This document shows positions 37,554-47,095 of a stretch of DNA of 64,000 nt, piece after piece (positions within the stretch are counted from its first letter, which is position 1; each line of letters starts with the position of its first letter). The stretch spans positions 2,688,069-2,752,068 of the forward strand of contig KI632513.1 in the NCBI GenBank assembly GCA_000504425.1, read 5' to 3'. This DNA comes from Rhodopseudomonas palustris JSC-3b. GTDB taxonomy: Bacteria > Pseudomonadota > Alphaproteobacteria > Rhizobiales > Xanthobacteraceae. The position numbers and the translations under genes were made by a program. Below the pieces are notes generated by a model. It ran no database searches and had not been told where the DNA came from. It saw nothing but the letters and a program-made list of their open reading frames with translations.

Positions 37554-38582
37554 TCATTCAGCCGCTTGCAGCGCGGCCTGCAGCGCCGCCAAATCAGCCG
37601 GCAACTCCGACGTCCATTCGAGAATCTCGCCGCTGACCGGGTGCTCCAATACCAATAGATAGGCATGGAGCGCCTGGCGGCCGAGCGATTCCAGCGCGCT
37701 GCGCGCGCCCGGCGCCAGCGAACTGGCCTTGGTCTTGAAGTGTGGTCCATAGACCGCATCGCCAAGCAGCGGATGGCCGATATGGGCCAGATGCACGCGG
37801 ATTTGATGGGTGCGCCCGGTTTCGAGCTGGCAACCGATCAGCGCCGCCACCGGCTTGCCGCTGCGGCCGTCAAAGCGCTCCAGCACTTCCCAATGGGTGA
37901 TGGCCTCGCGGCCCCCCTCGCGCACCGCCATCTTCTCGCGGCTGAACGGATGGCGGTCGATCGGCGCGGCGATGGTGCCATAGGGCCGGTTCGGCACGCC
38001 CCAGACGAACGCCTGGTAGCCGCGGCGTAGCGCGCCGGTGCGGCCGTGATCGGCAAATTGCTCGCTCAAGGACTGGTGGGCGCGGTCGTTCTTGGCGGCC
38101 ACCATCAGGCCGGTGGTGTCCTTGTCGAGCCGGTGCACGATGCCCGGCCGCCGCACCCCGCCGATCCCGGACAGGCTGGCGCCGCAATGGGCGATCAAGG
38201 CATTGACCAGCGTGCCGCTGTCATGGCCGGCGCCGGGATGCACCACCAGGCCGCGCGGCTTGTCGATCACGATGATGTCGTCGTCCTCATAGACCACATT
38301 GAGCGGGATGTTCTCGGCTTCCGGCTCGGCCGCCACCGCCGGCGGCACGTCGATTGTGATCGTATCGCCCGCGGCGACGTGATAAGCGGGGTCGCGAAGC
38401 GGGGTTGCTCCGATCGCCACCCGCCCGGCGAGGATCAGCGCTTTCAGCCGCGAACGCGACAGATCCGGCACCCGCGATGCGAGCATACGGTCCAACCGTA
38501 CTTCGCCTTCGTCGCCGGCGACCGTGATGCGGAGCAATCGACCTTCGTTCCCAGATGGGTTTTCCACGCGTGAGCCTTGCAT
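37554..38582 (-). CDS. rluD: Ribosomal large-subunit pseudouridine synthase, RluD type
   Basis: Makes pseudouridine in 23S rRNA. The product has an S4 RNA-binding domain (about 22-80: RLDRMLASRVPDLSRSRLKALI) and the RluA-family catalytic domain with VIDKPRGLVVHPG, the catalytic Asp in HRLDKDTTG, and ETGRTHQIRVH. The ATG at 38582 overlaps the opposite-strand ATG of the next gene. GTG 38567 or TTG 38537, each preceded by AAGG, are realistic alternative starts. RluD rather than RluC is inferred from length and S4 layout. Confidence 0.9.
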   Translation of the reverse strand: MQGSRVENPSGNEGRLLRITVAGDEGEVRLDRMLASRVPDLSRSRLKALILAGRVAIGATPLRDPAYHVAAGDTITIDVPPAVAAEPEAENIPLNVVYEDDDIIVIDKPRGLVVHPGAGHDSGTLVNALIAHCGASLSGIGGVRRPGIVHRLDKDTTGLMVAAKNDRAHQSLSEQFADHGRTGALRRGYQAFVWGVPNRPYGTIAAPIDRHPFSREKMAVREGGREAITHWEVLERFDGRSGKPVAALIGCQLETGRTHQIRVHLAHIGHPLLGDAVYGPHFKTKASSLAPGARSALESLGRQALHAYLLVLEHPVSGEILEWTSELPADLAALQAALQAAE

Positions 38583-38919
38583 GACTGAAACTGTTGCGCC
38601 CGAACCGACCCCCGAGCAAGCCGCGCTGTTCGCGCGCGTGCGGCGGATGATGCTGATTGCGGGCCTGACGACGGCGCTGGCGGTTTGCGCCGTGCTGATC
38701 GCCATCGGCTATCGTCTTTTTCGCGCCGAGGGAAGCGCCCCGACCGTGACCGCCGAAGTCACCGCCGCTTTGCCGAAGGGCGCGCGGGTGGTGTCGACCG
38801 CGGTGGCCGGCGAACGGCTGCTGGTGACGCTCGATGTCGGCGGCGCGGTCGAGATTCGCTCCTTCGATGCCCGCACGTTGAAGCCGGCCGGCCGGCTGAC
38901 CTTCGTCAACGAGCCCTGA
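38581..38919 (+). CDS. Small membrane protein, DUF6476-like, head-to-head with rluD
   Basis: ATG 38581 (MTETVAPEPTPEQ) gives 112 residues with one transmembrane helix at about 25-46 (MMLIAGLTTALAVCAVLIAIGY), split for clarity by two Met, followed by a ~60-residue domain (TVTAEVTAALPKGARVV, GGAVEIRSFDARTLKPAGRL) that probably faces the periplasm. I recall a DUF6476 protein beside rluD in other alphaproteobacteria; the family name is tentative. The start codon shares bases with the annotated rluD start on the other strand. No clear ribosome-binding site precedes it. Confidence 0.65.
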   Translation: MTETVAPEPTPEQAALFARVRRMMLIAGLTTALAVCAVLIAIGYRLFRAEGSAPTVTAEVTAALPKGARVVSTAVAGERLLVTLDVGGAVEIRSFDARTLKPAGRLTFVNEP

Positions 38920-39073
38920 GCCGCATTTTTGCCCGCGCGCGGCTGAACACGCGGCGGCGCGGCGCCTCACCGACAAAATCGCCAAGCGGCGCGTGATCGC
39001 CGCCGTGGCATCTGGATATCCGCAACCACCATCTTGCGGACCGCGCGTTTCAAGGCTATTCCCTTGCCACGCT

Positions 39074-39148
39074 GCTCCCTTCGTCTAGCGGTCAGGACGT
39101 CGCCCTCTCACGGCGAAAACAGGAGTTCGATTCTCCTAGGGAGCGCCA
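39074..39148 (+). tRNA. tRNA-Glu (CTC anticodon)
   Basis: Acceptor stem GCTCCCT/AGGGAGC, D-arm with TAGCGGTCAGGA, anticodon stem TCGCC/GGCGA with loop CTCTCAC (anticodon CTC), T-arm AGGAGTTCGATTCTCCT, discriminator G and an encoded CCA end (39146-39148). All arms pair. Confidence 0.97.
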
Positions 39149-39871
39149 TTTTCCCGGCAGCGCGATCGATCAGCCACCTGCACTGCACGCACGTGCATTG
39201 CTGCAGCCAGCGTTGCCGCGCGCCGTTTCAGCAGCCCGATCTAACGTTCGCGGCAAGCCGCCTGATCTAACGTTCGCGGCAGGCCGCCCAGTGATCACCG
39301 CGCGGGCGCTGCCGTTAACTCGATCTTCATCAATCAAGCCGCCCCACACATCTACTGGTTGCTTTAGCAATTCGACACAACCATAGTCGCCTGAAGCAGT
39401 TCGGACGGGAGGGGCGGCGCCATGAGTTCGATCGCTGGAACGACTCGATCGGCAATCATCTGAATTCGCTGCAGCAGTCTGCGGCTGCGCACGACGGCCC
39501 GTATGGCAGTGGCAGGCCCAATCCGGCTACCGGCCACCGACAGCGGCCGCAAACGAAGCCATCGAGGCCGGCCCAGCATCGCCGTGAGGATCGAAGATCG
39601 AGGTGACGTCTTCATATCCGGGTGATCGGCAGGCCTCTGCGGCGCGTCACGGATTTCTGGCTGTGATCCGTGACGCGCCCCCCTTGTTTGACGGCAGAGA
39701 AACTGTTTTCAAATATCGCCGCGCCATAGCGGATTATTTCTTCATAACGCCCTCAACGCGCAGTTGGCGTTGTTATTATTCTACACGCATTGCCGGCAGC
39801 GGCGCCCGCCGCTACTCGATGAATGACGCCGTCGCAGCGACGGCCCTTTCATTCAAAGAGCGAAGCCTGCA
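39149..39871. other. 723-bp stretch without a confident gene, before metN
   Basis: It contains a 26-bp tandem duplication (39238-39289), an open frame without start codon at 39319-39606 with coding-like composition, and a dyad AACGCC-N14-GGCGTT at 39746-39771 that could be an operator for metNIQ. An open frame reaching metN (39603-39875) has poor composition and no ribosome site. I found no SAM riboswitch signature. Confidence 0.4.
39238..39289. repeat. 26-bp direct tandem duplication
   Basis: Two adjacent units beginning GATCTAACGTTCGCGGCA, identical at 24 of 26 positions. No known function. Confidence 0.75.
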
Positions 39872-40978
39872 ATGAACGCACATTGGCAACCCCCACCGCA
39901 GCCGGCTCTGGCCGCGGCATCTACCGCCGCCCATTCCGGCATCGTCATCGACAAGGTCCGTAAGATCTATGCGGCGCGCAAGAACAGCGCCGAAGTGGTG
40001 GCGCTCGACGACATCAGCCTGAACGTGCCCAAGGGCACGATCCTGGGCGTGATCGGCCGCAGCGGCGCCGGCAAATCAACCTTGATCCGGCTGATCAACG
40101 GCCTCGACAAGCCGAGCGAAGGCCGCGTCGTCGTCAACGGCGTTGATATCACCGCGCTTGATGAGGCCGCGCTACGCCAGGCGCGCCGCTCGATCGGCAT
40201 GGTGTTCCAGCATTTCAATCTGCTGTCGTCGCGCACCGCATTCGACAATGTCGCGCTGCCGCTGGAAATCGCCGGTACGCCGAAAGCCGAGATCGAAAAG
40301 CGGGTGCTGCCGCTGCTCGACATGGTCGGGCTCGCCGATAAGCGCCATCGCTATCCAGCGGAATTGTCGGGCGGCCAGAAGCAGCGCGTCGGCATCGCGC
40401 GCGCGCTCGCCACCGAGCCCTCGGTGCTGCTGTCGGATGAGGCAACCTCGGCGCTCGACCCGGAAACCACCGATCAGATTCTCGATCTGCTCAAGCAGAT
40501 CAACCGGCAACTGCACCTCACCATCCTGTTCATCACCCATGAGATGGCGGTGGTGAAAGCGCTGGCCGACCGCGTCGCGGTGATCGAAGGCGGGCGCATC
40601 GTCGAAGAGGGCTCGACCTTCGACGTGTTCGCCACGCCGCGCCACGAACTAACCCGGCGCTTCGTCAGCTCGGTGACCGGCAGCGCCGCGCCGGATTGGC
40701 TGGAGGCACAGCTCAAGCCTTATCAGCCGCCCGGTGGCCAGGCCGTGCTGCGCATCACCTTTAAGGGCAGCGATGCCAACCAGCCGCTGCTGTCGCAGAT
40801 CGCGAGGTCGCTGAACATCGACCTCAACATCCTCTCCGGCCAAGTGGAGATGATCGCCGGCCATCCGTTCGGCACGCTGATCGTGTCGGCGGCGGCCTCG
40901 CCCGAACAATTGCAGCAGGTGATCACGCATTTCTCGGCCAACAACAATCTCGTGGAGCAACTCGGCTATGTCGCCTGA
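39872..40978 (+). CDS. metN: Methionine ABC transporter ATP-binding protein MetN
   Basis: ATPase of the D/L-methionine importer. The 368-residue protein has Walker [10 protein letters not shown] (about 62-70), the signature [15 protein letters not shown], Walker [13 protein letters not shown], the switch His in ITHEM, and a C-terminal NIL domain (about 290-368, VLRITFKG), where bound methionine inhibits transport. It overlaps metI by 11 nt. The N-terminal ~25 residues are Pro/Ala-rich and may not be conserved. Confidence 0.95.
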   Translation: MNAHWQPPPQPALAAASTAAHSGIVIDKVRKIYAARKNSAEVVALDDISLNVPKGTILGVIGRSGAGKSTLIRLINGLDKPSEGRVVVNGVDITALDEAALRQARRSIGMVFQHFNLLSSRTAFDNVALPLEIAGTPKAEIEKRVLPLLDMVGLADKRHRYPAELSGGQKQRVGIARALATEPSVLLSDEATSALDPETTDQILDLLKQINRQLHLTILFITHEMAVVKALADRVAVIEGGRIVEEGSTFDVFATPRHELTRRFVSSVTGSAAPDWLEAQLKPYQPPGGQAVLRITFKGSDANQPLLSQIARSLNIDLNILSGQVEMIAGHPFGTLIVSAAASPEQLQQVITHFSANNNLVEQLGYVA

Positions 40979-41633
40979 AATCATCCGTCTGATCGTCGAA
41001 TCCACGCTCGATACGCTGGCGATGGTCGGGCTCGCCGGTCTGTTCGGCACCGCGCTCGGCGTGCCGCTCGGCATCTTCCTCGCCACCAGCCGCGCCGGTG
41101 AATTATTCGCGGCGCCGGTCGCCAATCGCATCGTCGGCGTGGTCGTCAATGCCACCCGCTCGACGCCATTCATCATCCTGGTGGTGGCGATCGTGCCGTT
41201 CACGCGCCTGGTGGTCGGCACCTCGATCGGCACCGCGGCCGCGACCGTGCCGCTCACCATCGCCGCGATTCCGTTCATCGCCCGGGTGATCGAAGCCGCG
41301 ATCCGCGAAGTCGATCATGGCCTGATCGAAGCGGCGCGCGCGTTCGGCGCCAGCCCGCTGCAGATCGTGCGCAAAGTGCTGCTGCCCGAAGCGCTGCCGG
41401 CGATCACGCTGGCGCTGACGCTGACCGTGGTCAGCCTGATCGGCTATTCGGCGATGGTCGGCGCGGTTGGCGGCGGCGGCCTTGGCGATCTCGGCATCCG
41501 CTATGGCTATCAGCGCTTCATGCCGGAAGTGATGCTGACCGTGGTGCTGGTGCTGATCGTGCTGGTGCAGGGCGTGCAGACGCTCGGCGACACGCTGGCG
41601 CGCAAGCTCGATCACCGCAGCCGCCGCTCCTGA
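40968..41633 (+). CDS. metI: Methionine ABC transporter permease MetI
   Basis: Integral membrane subunit with about five helices in 221 residues. The ATPase-coupling loop [24 protein letters not shown] (about 122-145, quoted in two parts: [10 protein letters not shown], then KVLLPEALP) is the EAA motif. It overlaps metN, so the two subunits are translationally coupled. Confidence 0.94.
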   Translation: MSPEIIRLIVESTLDTLAMVGLAGLFGTALGVPLGIFLATSRAGELFAAPVANRIVGVVVNATRSTPFIILVVAIVPFTRLVVGTSIGTAAATVPLTIAAIPFIARVIEAAIREVDHGLIEAARAFGASPLQIVRKVLLPEALPAITLALTLTVVSLIGYSAMVGAVGGGGLGDLGIRYGYQRFMPEVMLTVVLVLIVLVQGVQTLGDTLARKLDHRSRRS

Positions 41634-41696
41634 ACCAAGCGCCTTTCGACAACTTCTTCGAACAAGAAACGACACAACAATAAGGATTCAAAACTC

Positions 41697-42470
41697 ATGC
41701 GACGCATTGTGCTGTCCCTGGTCGCGCTGGCTTTCAGCAGCGCGGCCTATGCCGAAACCATCCGGGTCGGCGTCACCTCCGGTCCGCACGCCGAGATCAT
41801 CGACGTGGTCAAGAAGGTCGCCGCCGAGCGCGGCCTCGACATCAAGCCGGTGGAATTTTCCGACTACGTGTTCCCGAACGAAGCTTTGGCGCGCAAGGAG
41901 CTGGACGCCAATTCATTCCAGCACGAACCCTACCTCTTGAACCAGACCGCCAAGAGCAACTGGAAGATCGTCAAGGTCGCCAGCACCATCCTGTCGCCGC
42001 AGGGCGTCTATTCCAGCAAATACAAGACGCTCGCCGATCTGCCGCAAGGCGCCACGGTGGCGATCGCCAATGATCCGTCCAATGGCGCGCGCGGCCTGCT
42101 GATCCTGGCTTCGCAAGGGCTGATCAAGCTCAAGGATGGCGCCGGCGTCACCGCGTCGGTCGCCGACATCATCGACAATCCCAAGAAGCTGAAATTCGTG
42201 GAGCTGGACGCCGCACAGCTGCCGCGCTCGCTCGGCGATGTCGATCTGGTGTCGATCAACAACAACTACGCAGTGCAGGCCGGGCTCAGCCCGTCGCGCG
42301 ACGCGATCGCCCGCGAAAGCACCGACGGCCCCTGGGTCAATATTCTGGCAGTGCGCGAGGAGGACAAGGACAAGCCGTGGGTGAAAGCGCTGATCGACGC
42401 CTATCACTCCGACCCGGTGAAGCAGTTCATCGAAACCCGCTTCAAGGGCACCTATCTCGCCAGCTGGTGA
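41697..42470 (+). CDS. metQ: Methionine-binding protein MetQ/NlpA family
   Basis: Periplasmic methionine receptor of the ABC importer. The 257-residue product has a signal peptide (1-19, ending AYAE) without a lipobox Cys, so it is probably soluble rather than lipid-anchored as in E. coli. Family stretches are VGVTSGPHAEI, SFQHEPYL, IANDPSNGARGL and LVSINNNYAV. A 63-nt gap follows metI. Ligand could be methionine or a related compound; the neighbouring metN NIL domain favours methionine. Confidence 0.92.
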   Translation: MRRIVLSLVALAFSSAAYAETIRVGVTSGPHAEIIDVVKKVAAERGLDIKPVEFSDYVFPNEALARKELDANSFQHEPYLLNQTAKSNWKIVKVASTILSPQGVYSSKYKTLADLPQGATVAIANDPSNGARGLLILASQGLIKLKDGAGVTASVADIIDNPKKLKFVELDAAQLPRSLGDVDLVSINNNYAVQAGLSPSRDAIARESTDGPWVNILAVREEDKDKPWVKALIDAYHSDPVKQFIETRFKGTYLASW

Positions 42471-42477
42471 CGACCAA

Positions 42478-42512
42478 CCACGGGATGGCGCAGGCACCGC
42501 GCCATCCCGTGG
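42478..42512. terminator. Bidirectional hairpin between metQ and the barrel gene
   Basis: A perfect 14-bp stem (CCACGGGATGGCGC and complement) with a 7-nt loop, 8 nt after the metQ stop and 8 nt past the stop of the converging gene. T-runs are poor. Confidence 0.6.
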
Positions 42513-42520
42513 ACATTTGA

Positions 42521-43519
42521 TCAGAACAGATAGTTGAGCCGCAGCAGCGCCTCGTGACGCTCGAAATGTTCGAGGTCGTAGCGGTTGTGATCATTGATCG
42601 CCTTGCCGGCGACCTGCGTGCTAAAGGTGCCTGACAGGCCGACATTCTTGGCGAGATGCACCGAGAAGGTCGGCCCGATAAACAGCGCATTGCCGGCGAG
42701 ATTGTCGAGGCTGGCGCCGTGATAGGCGCGCACATAGCGCGCTTCGCCGCCGATGATCAGATCGGAATTGACCTTGTAGGACAGCGCGGTGTGCACGGCG
42801 AAGTCCGAGGCGTGGGTCCAACTATTGGCGAGGTCACGCGCGCTGCCGGCCGAGAACCAGAAATTGACGGTGCCGAACAGCCGGTCCTCGATCAGCTCCT
42901 TGTCGATCAACGCCGCAAATTCCGAGCCATAGCTGAGCTGATCAAGCCCGGTGGCGTCATCGACCCGCGACCAGCCCGGCGCGGCGTGCACCGTCAGGCC
43001 GAACGGCATTTCATTGCGATCCAGCACCTTGTAGCGGAATTCCATCGAGGCCCCCGCAAAGGCGCTGCGATGATTATTGGCCATGCCGGGAATATCACTG
43101 ATCTGATTTGTGCCGAAGCTGACGCCGGGCGCGACGCGGAAGCGGTCGGTCAGCACAAATTTCATCTGCGCCAGCGTGCCACCGCCGAAATAGGAGCCAA
43201 AGCGCTTGCCGACCCGGCCGATATTCTCGACCTCCAGCTCGACCTCGCCGGCCTTGCCGATGTCGGAGCCCATGCTGAAGCCGAAAATATGCTCGGTATC
43301 GACGTCGTCGGCATCATGCTTGGCGGCGGCGGCCACCGCGCGCGGCTGGCCGAACGGCGCCGCGGGCGACACTGAGGAGGCATAGGACAGCCAGGACGGC
43401 CGGTCCTCGGCGCGAGCAGTTGCGGCCGACAGCCCGACCGCGGACACCACGCCGAGCGTCAGCCCGGTTTTGACAATGACCTGACGCCACGACGCCGACG
43501 ATTTGGCCGAGAAATGCAT
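42521..43519 (-). CDS. Outer-membrane beta-barrel-like protein A (paralogue of 48345-49331)
   Basis: The 332-residue protein has a signal peptide (about 1-37, ending ATARA), a short spacer, then VDTEHIFGFSMGSDIGKAGE and a long run of alternating amphipathic strands. It ends in LLRLNYLF with a C-terminal Phe, typical of BAM-assembled outer-membrane barrels. It shares the VDTEHIFG-x-x-MGSDIG motif, length and most strand pattern with the protein at 48345-49331. It lies 181 nt downstream of the RND operon's last gene on the same strand, so it may have its own promoter. Function unknown; see findings. Confidence 0.75.
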   Translation of the reverse strand: MHFSAKSSASWRQVIVKTGLTLGVVSAVGLSAATARAEDRPSWLSYASSVSPAAPFGQPRAVAAAAKHDADDVDTEHIFGFSMGSDIGKAGEVELEVENIGRVGKRFGSYFGGGTLAQMKFVLTDRFRVAPGVSFGTNQISDIPGMANNHRSAFAGASMEFRYKVLDRNEMPFGLTVHAAPGWSRVDDATGLDQLSYGSEFAALIDKELIEDRLFGTVNFWFSAGSARDLANSWTHASDFAVHTALSYKVNSDLIIGGEARYVRAYHGASLDNLAGNALFIGPTFSVHLAKNVGLSGTFSTQVAGKAINDHNRYDLEHFERHEALLRLNYLF

Positions 43520-43700
43520 TCAACCCCCAAATGACCGAAAAACCTGATCTGGGAGAACCAATGCATTTGCGAGCGCTTCGCAGTCAAAGAATTAGTTTTG
43601 TAAGTTCAATAATTTAGAAGCATCCTAGATTTGATTGGGAACAAAGACCGCTGCGACAGCGCGCCGCGGCCGCAAGCTGCGATGGCGGCGCGCTGCCCCG

Positions 43701-44015
43701 TTACGTGGCGTTGAGCCGCCCGGCGCGCACGATCGGGGTGGCGCGGTAGCTGATCTCGGCAAAGGGCAGCTCCTTGGCGAGCAGCGCCAGCAGCTCGGCC
43801 ATGTCGCGCTCGGCCAGCACCACCACCAGCTCGATCATGCGCACATAGCCGCGGATCTGCTCGAACACGTCGCGATAGGCGACGTTCTCGCCATGGCAGC
43901 GCACGTCGCTGACGCGAAAGCCGGCGCGCAATGACGGCTCATGGGCCGACAGCAGCCCGGTGAGCTGTTCCTCGAGAGCGACCGGGGCGGTCAGGGTCAG
44001 CAGCACGCTGGTCAT
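43701..44015 (-). CDS. DUF3240 family PII-like protein
   Basis: The 104-residue cytoplasmic protein has the small alpha/beta ferredoxin-like layout of PII-like proteins (VLLTLTAPVALEEQLTGLL, YVRMIELVVVLAERDMAELL). DUF3240 proteins are typically encoded beside heavy-metal RND pumps (family knowledge), and here the start overlaps the pump gene's stop by 4 nt (44012-44015). A regulatory role, perhaps ligand-controlled contact with the pump, is inferred. No metal-binding Cys/His cluster stands out. Confidence 0.78.
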   Translation of the reverse strand: MTSVLLTLTAPVALEEQLTGLLSAHEPSLRAGFRVSDVRCHGENVAYRDVFEQIRGYVRMIELVVVLAERDMAELLALLAKELPFAEISYRATPIVRAGRLNAT

Positions 44016-47000
44016 GATTTCTTGCCCGCAGGAATGCCGAACCGGCGATACAGGATCGGCAGGATGATCAAGGTCAGCACCGTCGAGGTCACCAGGCCGC
44101 CGATCACCACGATCGCCAGCGGTCGCTGCACATCCGAGCCCGGGCCGGTGGCGAACAGCAGCGGCACCAGGCCAAAGCCGGTGATGCTGGCGGTCAGCAG
44201 GATCGGCCGCAACCGCCGCTGGGCGCCTTCGATGATGATGTGGTCGCGGTCAAAACCCTGATCGCGCAGCTGATTGAAATAGGACACCAGCACCAGGCCG
44301 TTCAGCACCGCGATGCCGAGCAGCGCGATGAAGCCGACCGACGCCGGCACCGACAGATACTCGCCGGAGATCAGCAGGCTGAACACGCCGCCGACCAGCG
44401 CGAACGGAATGTTGACGAACACCAGCAGTGCCTGCCGCACCGACACGAAGGTGACGAACAGCAACAGGAAGATCAGCGCCAGCGCGATCGGCACCACCAC
44501 CGCCAGCCGAGCCGCGGCGCGCTGCTGGTTCTCGAATTGGCCGCCCCAGGTCAGGGTGTAGCCTTCCGGCAGCGGCACCTTCTCCGCCACCAGGCGCTTG
44601 GCCTCGTCCACGAAGCCGACCAGGTCGCGGCCGGCGACATTGCTCTGCACCAGCGCGACGCGGCGGCCGTTCTCACGGTCGATCTTGACCGGGCCGTCGA
44701 TCCGCTCAAGCCGCACCACCGTGGCGAGCGGCACGTTCTTGCCGTCGGCGAGCGCCAGGCTGAGCCCGGCAAATTGCGACGGCGACTCGCGCATCGCATC
44801 GGTGCCGCGCACCAGCACCGGGGTGCGACGGCCATCCTCGACCACGATGCCGATCGACTTGCCTTCCACCTGGGTGCGCAGCGCCTCGGTGAGCGCATCG
44901 ACGTCGAGGCCGAGCCGGCCGGCCTGCAACCGGTCGATGCGCGCGCTGAAATATTGGAAACCCTTGTTGAGCGTGGTGCGCACGTCCTCGCTGCCGCGGA
45001 TGCCGCGCAGCGTCGCGGTGATACGCTCGGCGAGGCCGTTCAAGGTGGCGATATCGGGGCCGAAGATCTTCACGACCACGTCGCCGCGCGCGCCGATGAT
45101 CATCTCCTGCACGCGCATTTCGATCGGCTGGGTGAAGCTGAAGCCGATGCCGGGGATCGGCGCCAGCGCCTTGCGCAGTTCACCCATCAGCCAGTTCATG
45201 TCGGACGGCTGCCGCCAAGTGTCCGGCTCCTTGAGCAGCACGTAAGTATCAGTCTGGTTCAGCCCCATCGGATCGAGCCCCAGCTCGTCCGAGCCGGTGC
45301 GCGCCACGATGCCGACCACTTCCGGCACCGCTTTCATCAGCGTTTGCTGAATTTTCAGGTCGAGGTCGGTGCTCTGGTCGAGCCCGATCGACGGCAGCTT
45401 TTCCACGCTGACAATCGGCGTGCCTTCATCCATGGTCGGCATGAAGATCTTGCCGAGCTGGCTGTAGGCAAAGCCGGTCGCGACCAGCGCCACCATCGCG
45501 CAGGCCACCACCGCGCGTTCATGCTTCAGGCTGAATTGCAGCGCCGGCGTGTAAAGGCGATTGATGTTGCGCACCAGCCAGGTCTCGTGATGACCGCCGG
45601 TCTTGAGCAGCAGCGACGCCAGCACCGGGATCACGGTCAGCGCCAGCAGCAGCGAGCTGCCGAGCGCGAACACGATCGCGAGCGCCACCGGGATGAACAG
45701 CTTGCCTTCCAGCCCCTGCAACGACAGCAGCGGCAGGAACACGATCACGATGATGGTGATGCCCGAGGTCACCGGCACCGCGACTTCGCGCAGCGCATGA
45801 TAGATACGGTGCAGCAGCGGGCTGCGTTCGGCGTAACGATCCTTGTCGAGATGGGCGACGATGTTTTCAACCACCACCACCGAGGCGTCGATCAACATGC
45901 CGATCGCGATGGCGAGGCCGCCGAGACTCATCAGATTGGCGGACATGCCGACCTGACGCATCAGCAGGAAGGTGGCGAGCGCCGATAGCGGCAGCGTCAG
46001 CGCCACCACCAGGGCCGCGCGCCAATCGCCCAGAAACAGCACCAGCAGCACCACCACCAGCAGCGTCGCTTCCAGCAGCGAGCGCGACACCGTGCCGACC
46101 GCGCGGCTGACCAGATCGCCGCGATCATAGAAGATATCGACCTTGACGCCCTTGGGCAGCGTCGGAGCCAGCTCAGCGAGCTTGGCACGCACGCCCTCGA
46201 CCACGTCGCGGGCATTGGCGCCGCGCAGGCCGAGCACCAGGCCCTGCACCGCTTCGCCTTCGCCGTTGCGGGTCACCGCGCCGTAGCGGGTGATGCTGCC
46301 GATCCGCACTTCGGCGACATCGCCGATCCGCACCATGGCGCCGTCGCGATTGCTGACCACGATGTTGCGCAGGTCATCGAGCGTGCGCACCTGGCCATCG
46401 ACGCGCACCAGCAGCACTTCTTCGCCTTCGGTGAGACGGCCGGCGCCGCCATTGCGGTTGTTGGCCTCCACCGCCTTCTGCAGCATCTCGATCGAGATGC
46501 CGCGCGAGGCCATCGCCAGATTGTCCGGCACGATCTCGAAGCTGCGCACGAAGCCGCCGAGCGAGTTGACGTCGGCGACACCCGGCAGCGTGCGCAGCGC
46601 CGGACGGATCACCCAATCGAGCAGCGTGCGCCGTTCAGCGAGCGACAGATCACCGCCCTCGATGGTGAACATGAACATTTCGCCGAGCGGCGTGGTGATC
46701 GGCGCCAGCCCCGCGGTGATGCCGGGCGGCATGTCCTTGACGACGCCCGACAGCCGCTCCGCGACCTGATTGCGCGCCCAGTAGATATCAACGCCATCCT
46801 GAAAATCGATGGTGACGTCGGCGAGCGCGTACTTAGTCACCGAGCGCATCACGGTCTTGTTCGGGATGCCGAGCATTTCCAGCTCGATCGGCGTGGTGAC
46901 GCGGGTCTCGACTTCTTCCGGCGTCATGCCGGGCGCCTTGACGATCACCTTGACCTGCACCGGCGACACGTCCGGGAAGGCGTCGATCGGCAATTGCCGG

Positions 47001-47095
47001 AACGCATAGATGCCGCTGCCGATCAGCAGCAGAGTCGCAAGGATCACCAGCAGCCTATGGCCGAGCGAAAATTCAACGAGGCGCGTGAGCATCAC
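44012..47095 (-). CDS. Heavy-metal-type RND efflux pump inner-membrane subunit (CusA/CzcA family)
   Basis: A 1027-residue proton-driven antiporter with about 12 helices and two large periplasmic loops. Family stretches include FPDVSPVQV, QVAERLSGV and the helix-4 motif GGLAIAIGMLIDASVVVVEN. The first Asp of the DFG...D motif of Zn/Co/Cd pumps is replaced by Ala-Ile-Gly; one Asp and the Glu remain, closer to the Cu/Ag-type helix 4. The metal is therefore not certain. It overlaps the adaptor gene (47092-47095) and the DUF3240 gene by 4 nt each, so the three are translationally coupled. No outer-membrane factor gene is adjacent. Confidence 0.93.
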   Translation of the reverse strand: MMLTRLVEFSLGHRLLVILATLLLIGSGIYAFRQLPIDAFPDVSPVQVKVIVKAPGMTPEEVETRVTTPIELEMLGIPNKTVMRSVTKYALADVTIDFQDGVDIYWARNQVAERLSGVVKDMPPGITAGLAPITTPLGEMFMFTIEGGDLSLAERRTLLDWVIRPALRTLPGVADVNSLGGFVRSFEIVPDNLAMASRGISIEMLQKAVEANNRNGGAGRLTEGEEVLLVRVDGQVRTLDDLRNIVVSNRDGAMVRIGDVAEVRIGSITRYGAVTRNGEGEAVQGLVLGLRGANARDVVEGVRAKLAELAPTLPKGVKVDIFYDRGDLVSRAVGTVSRSLLEATLLVVVLLVLFLGDWRAALVVALTLPLSALATFLLMRQVGMSANLMSLGGLAIAIGMLIDASVVVVENIVAHLDKDRYAERSPLLHRIYHALREVAVPVTSGITIIVIVFLPLLSLQGLEGKLFIPVALAIVFALGSSLLLALTVIPVLASLLLKTGGHHETWLVRNINRLYTPALQFSLKHERAVVACAMVALVATGFAYSQLGKIFMPTMDEGTPIVSVEKLPSIGLDQSTDLDLKIQQTLMKAVPEVVGIVARTGSDELGLDPMGLNQTDTYVLLKEPDTWRQPSDMNWLMGELRKALAPIPGIGFSFTQPIEMRVQEMIIGARGDVVVKIFGPDIATLNGLAERITATLRGIRGSEDVRTTLNKGFQYFSARIDRLQAGRLGLDVDALTEALRTQVEGKSIGIVVEDGRRTPVLVRGTDAMRESPSQFAGLSLALADGKNVPLATVVRLERIDGPVKIDRENGRRVALVQSNVAGRDLVGFVDEAKRLVAEKVPLPEGYTLTWGGQFENQQRAAARLAVVVPIALALIFLLLFVTFVSVRQALLVFVNIPFALVGGVFSLLISGEYLSVPASVGFIALLGIAVLNGLVLVSYFNQLRDQGFDRDHIIIEGAQRRLRPILLTASITGFGLVPLLFATGPGSDVQRPLAIVVIGGLVTSTVLTLIILPILYRRFGIPAGKKS

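Noticed and set aside
39700..39871. SAM-II or SAH riboswitch upstream of metN
   Set aside because: The conserved helix and loop bases of these alphaproteobacterial switches are not present; only a dyad at 39746-39771 was found.
39603..39875. 90-codon frame ending at metN
   Set aside because: No ribosome site, odd composition, overlaps the metN start; unlikely to be a gene.
44240..45988. 582-codon open frame on the plus strand inside the RND pump gene
   Set aside because: Antisense shadow of CzcA-type gene, full of Gln/His/Arg; no ribosome site.
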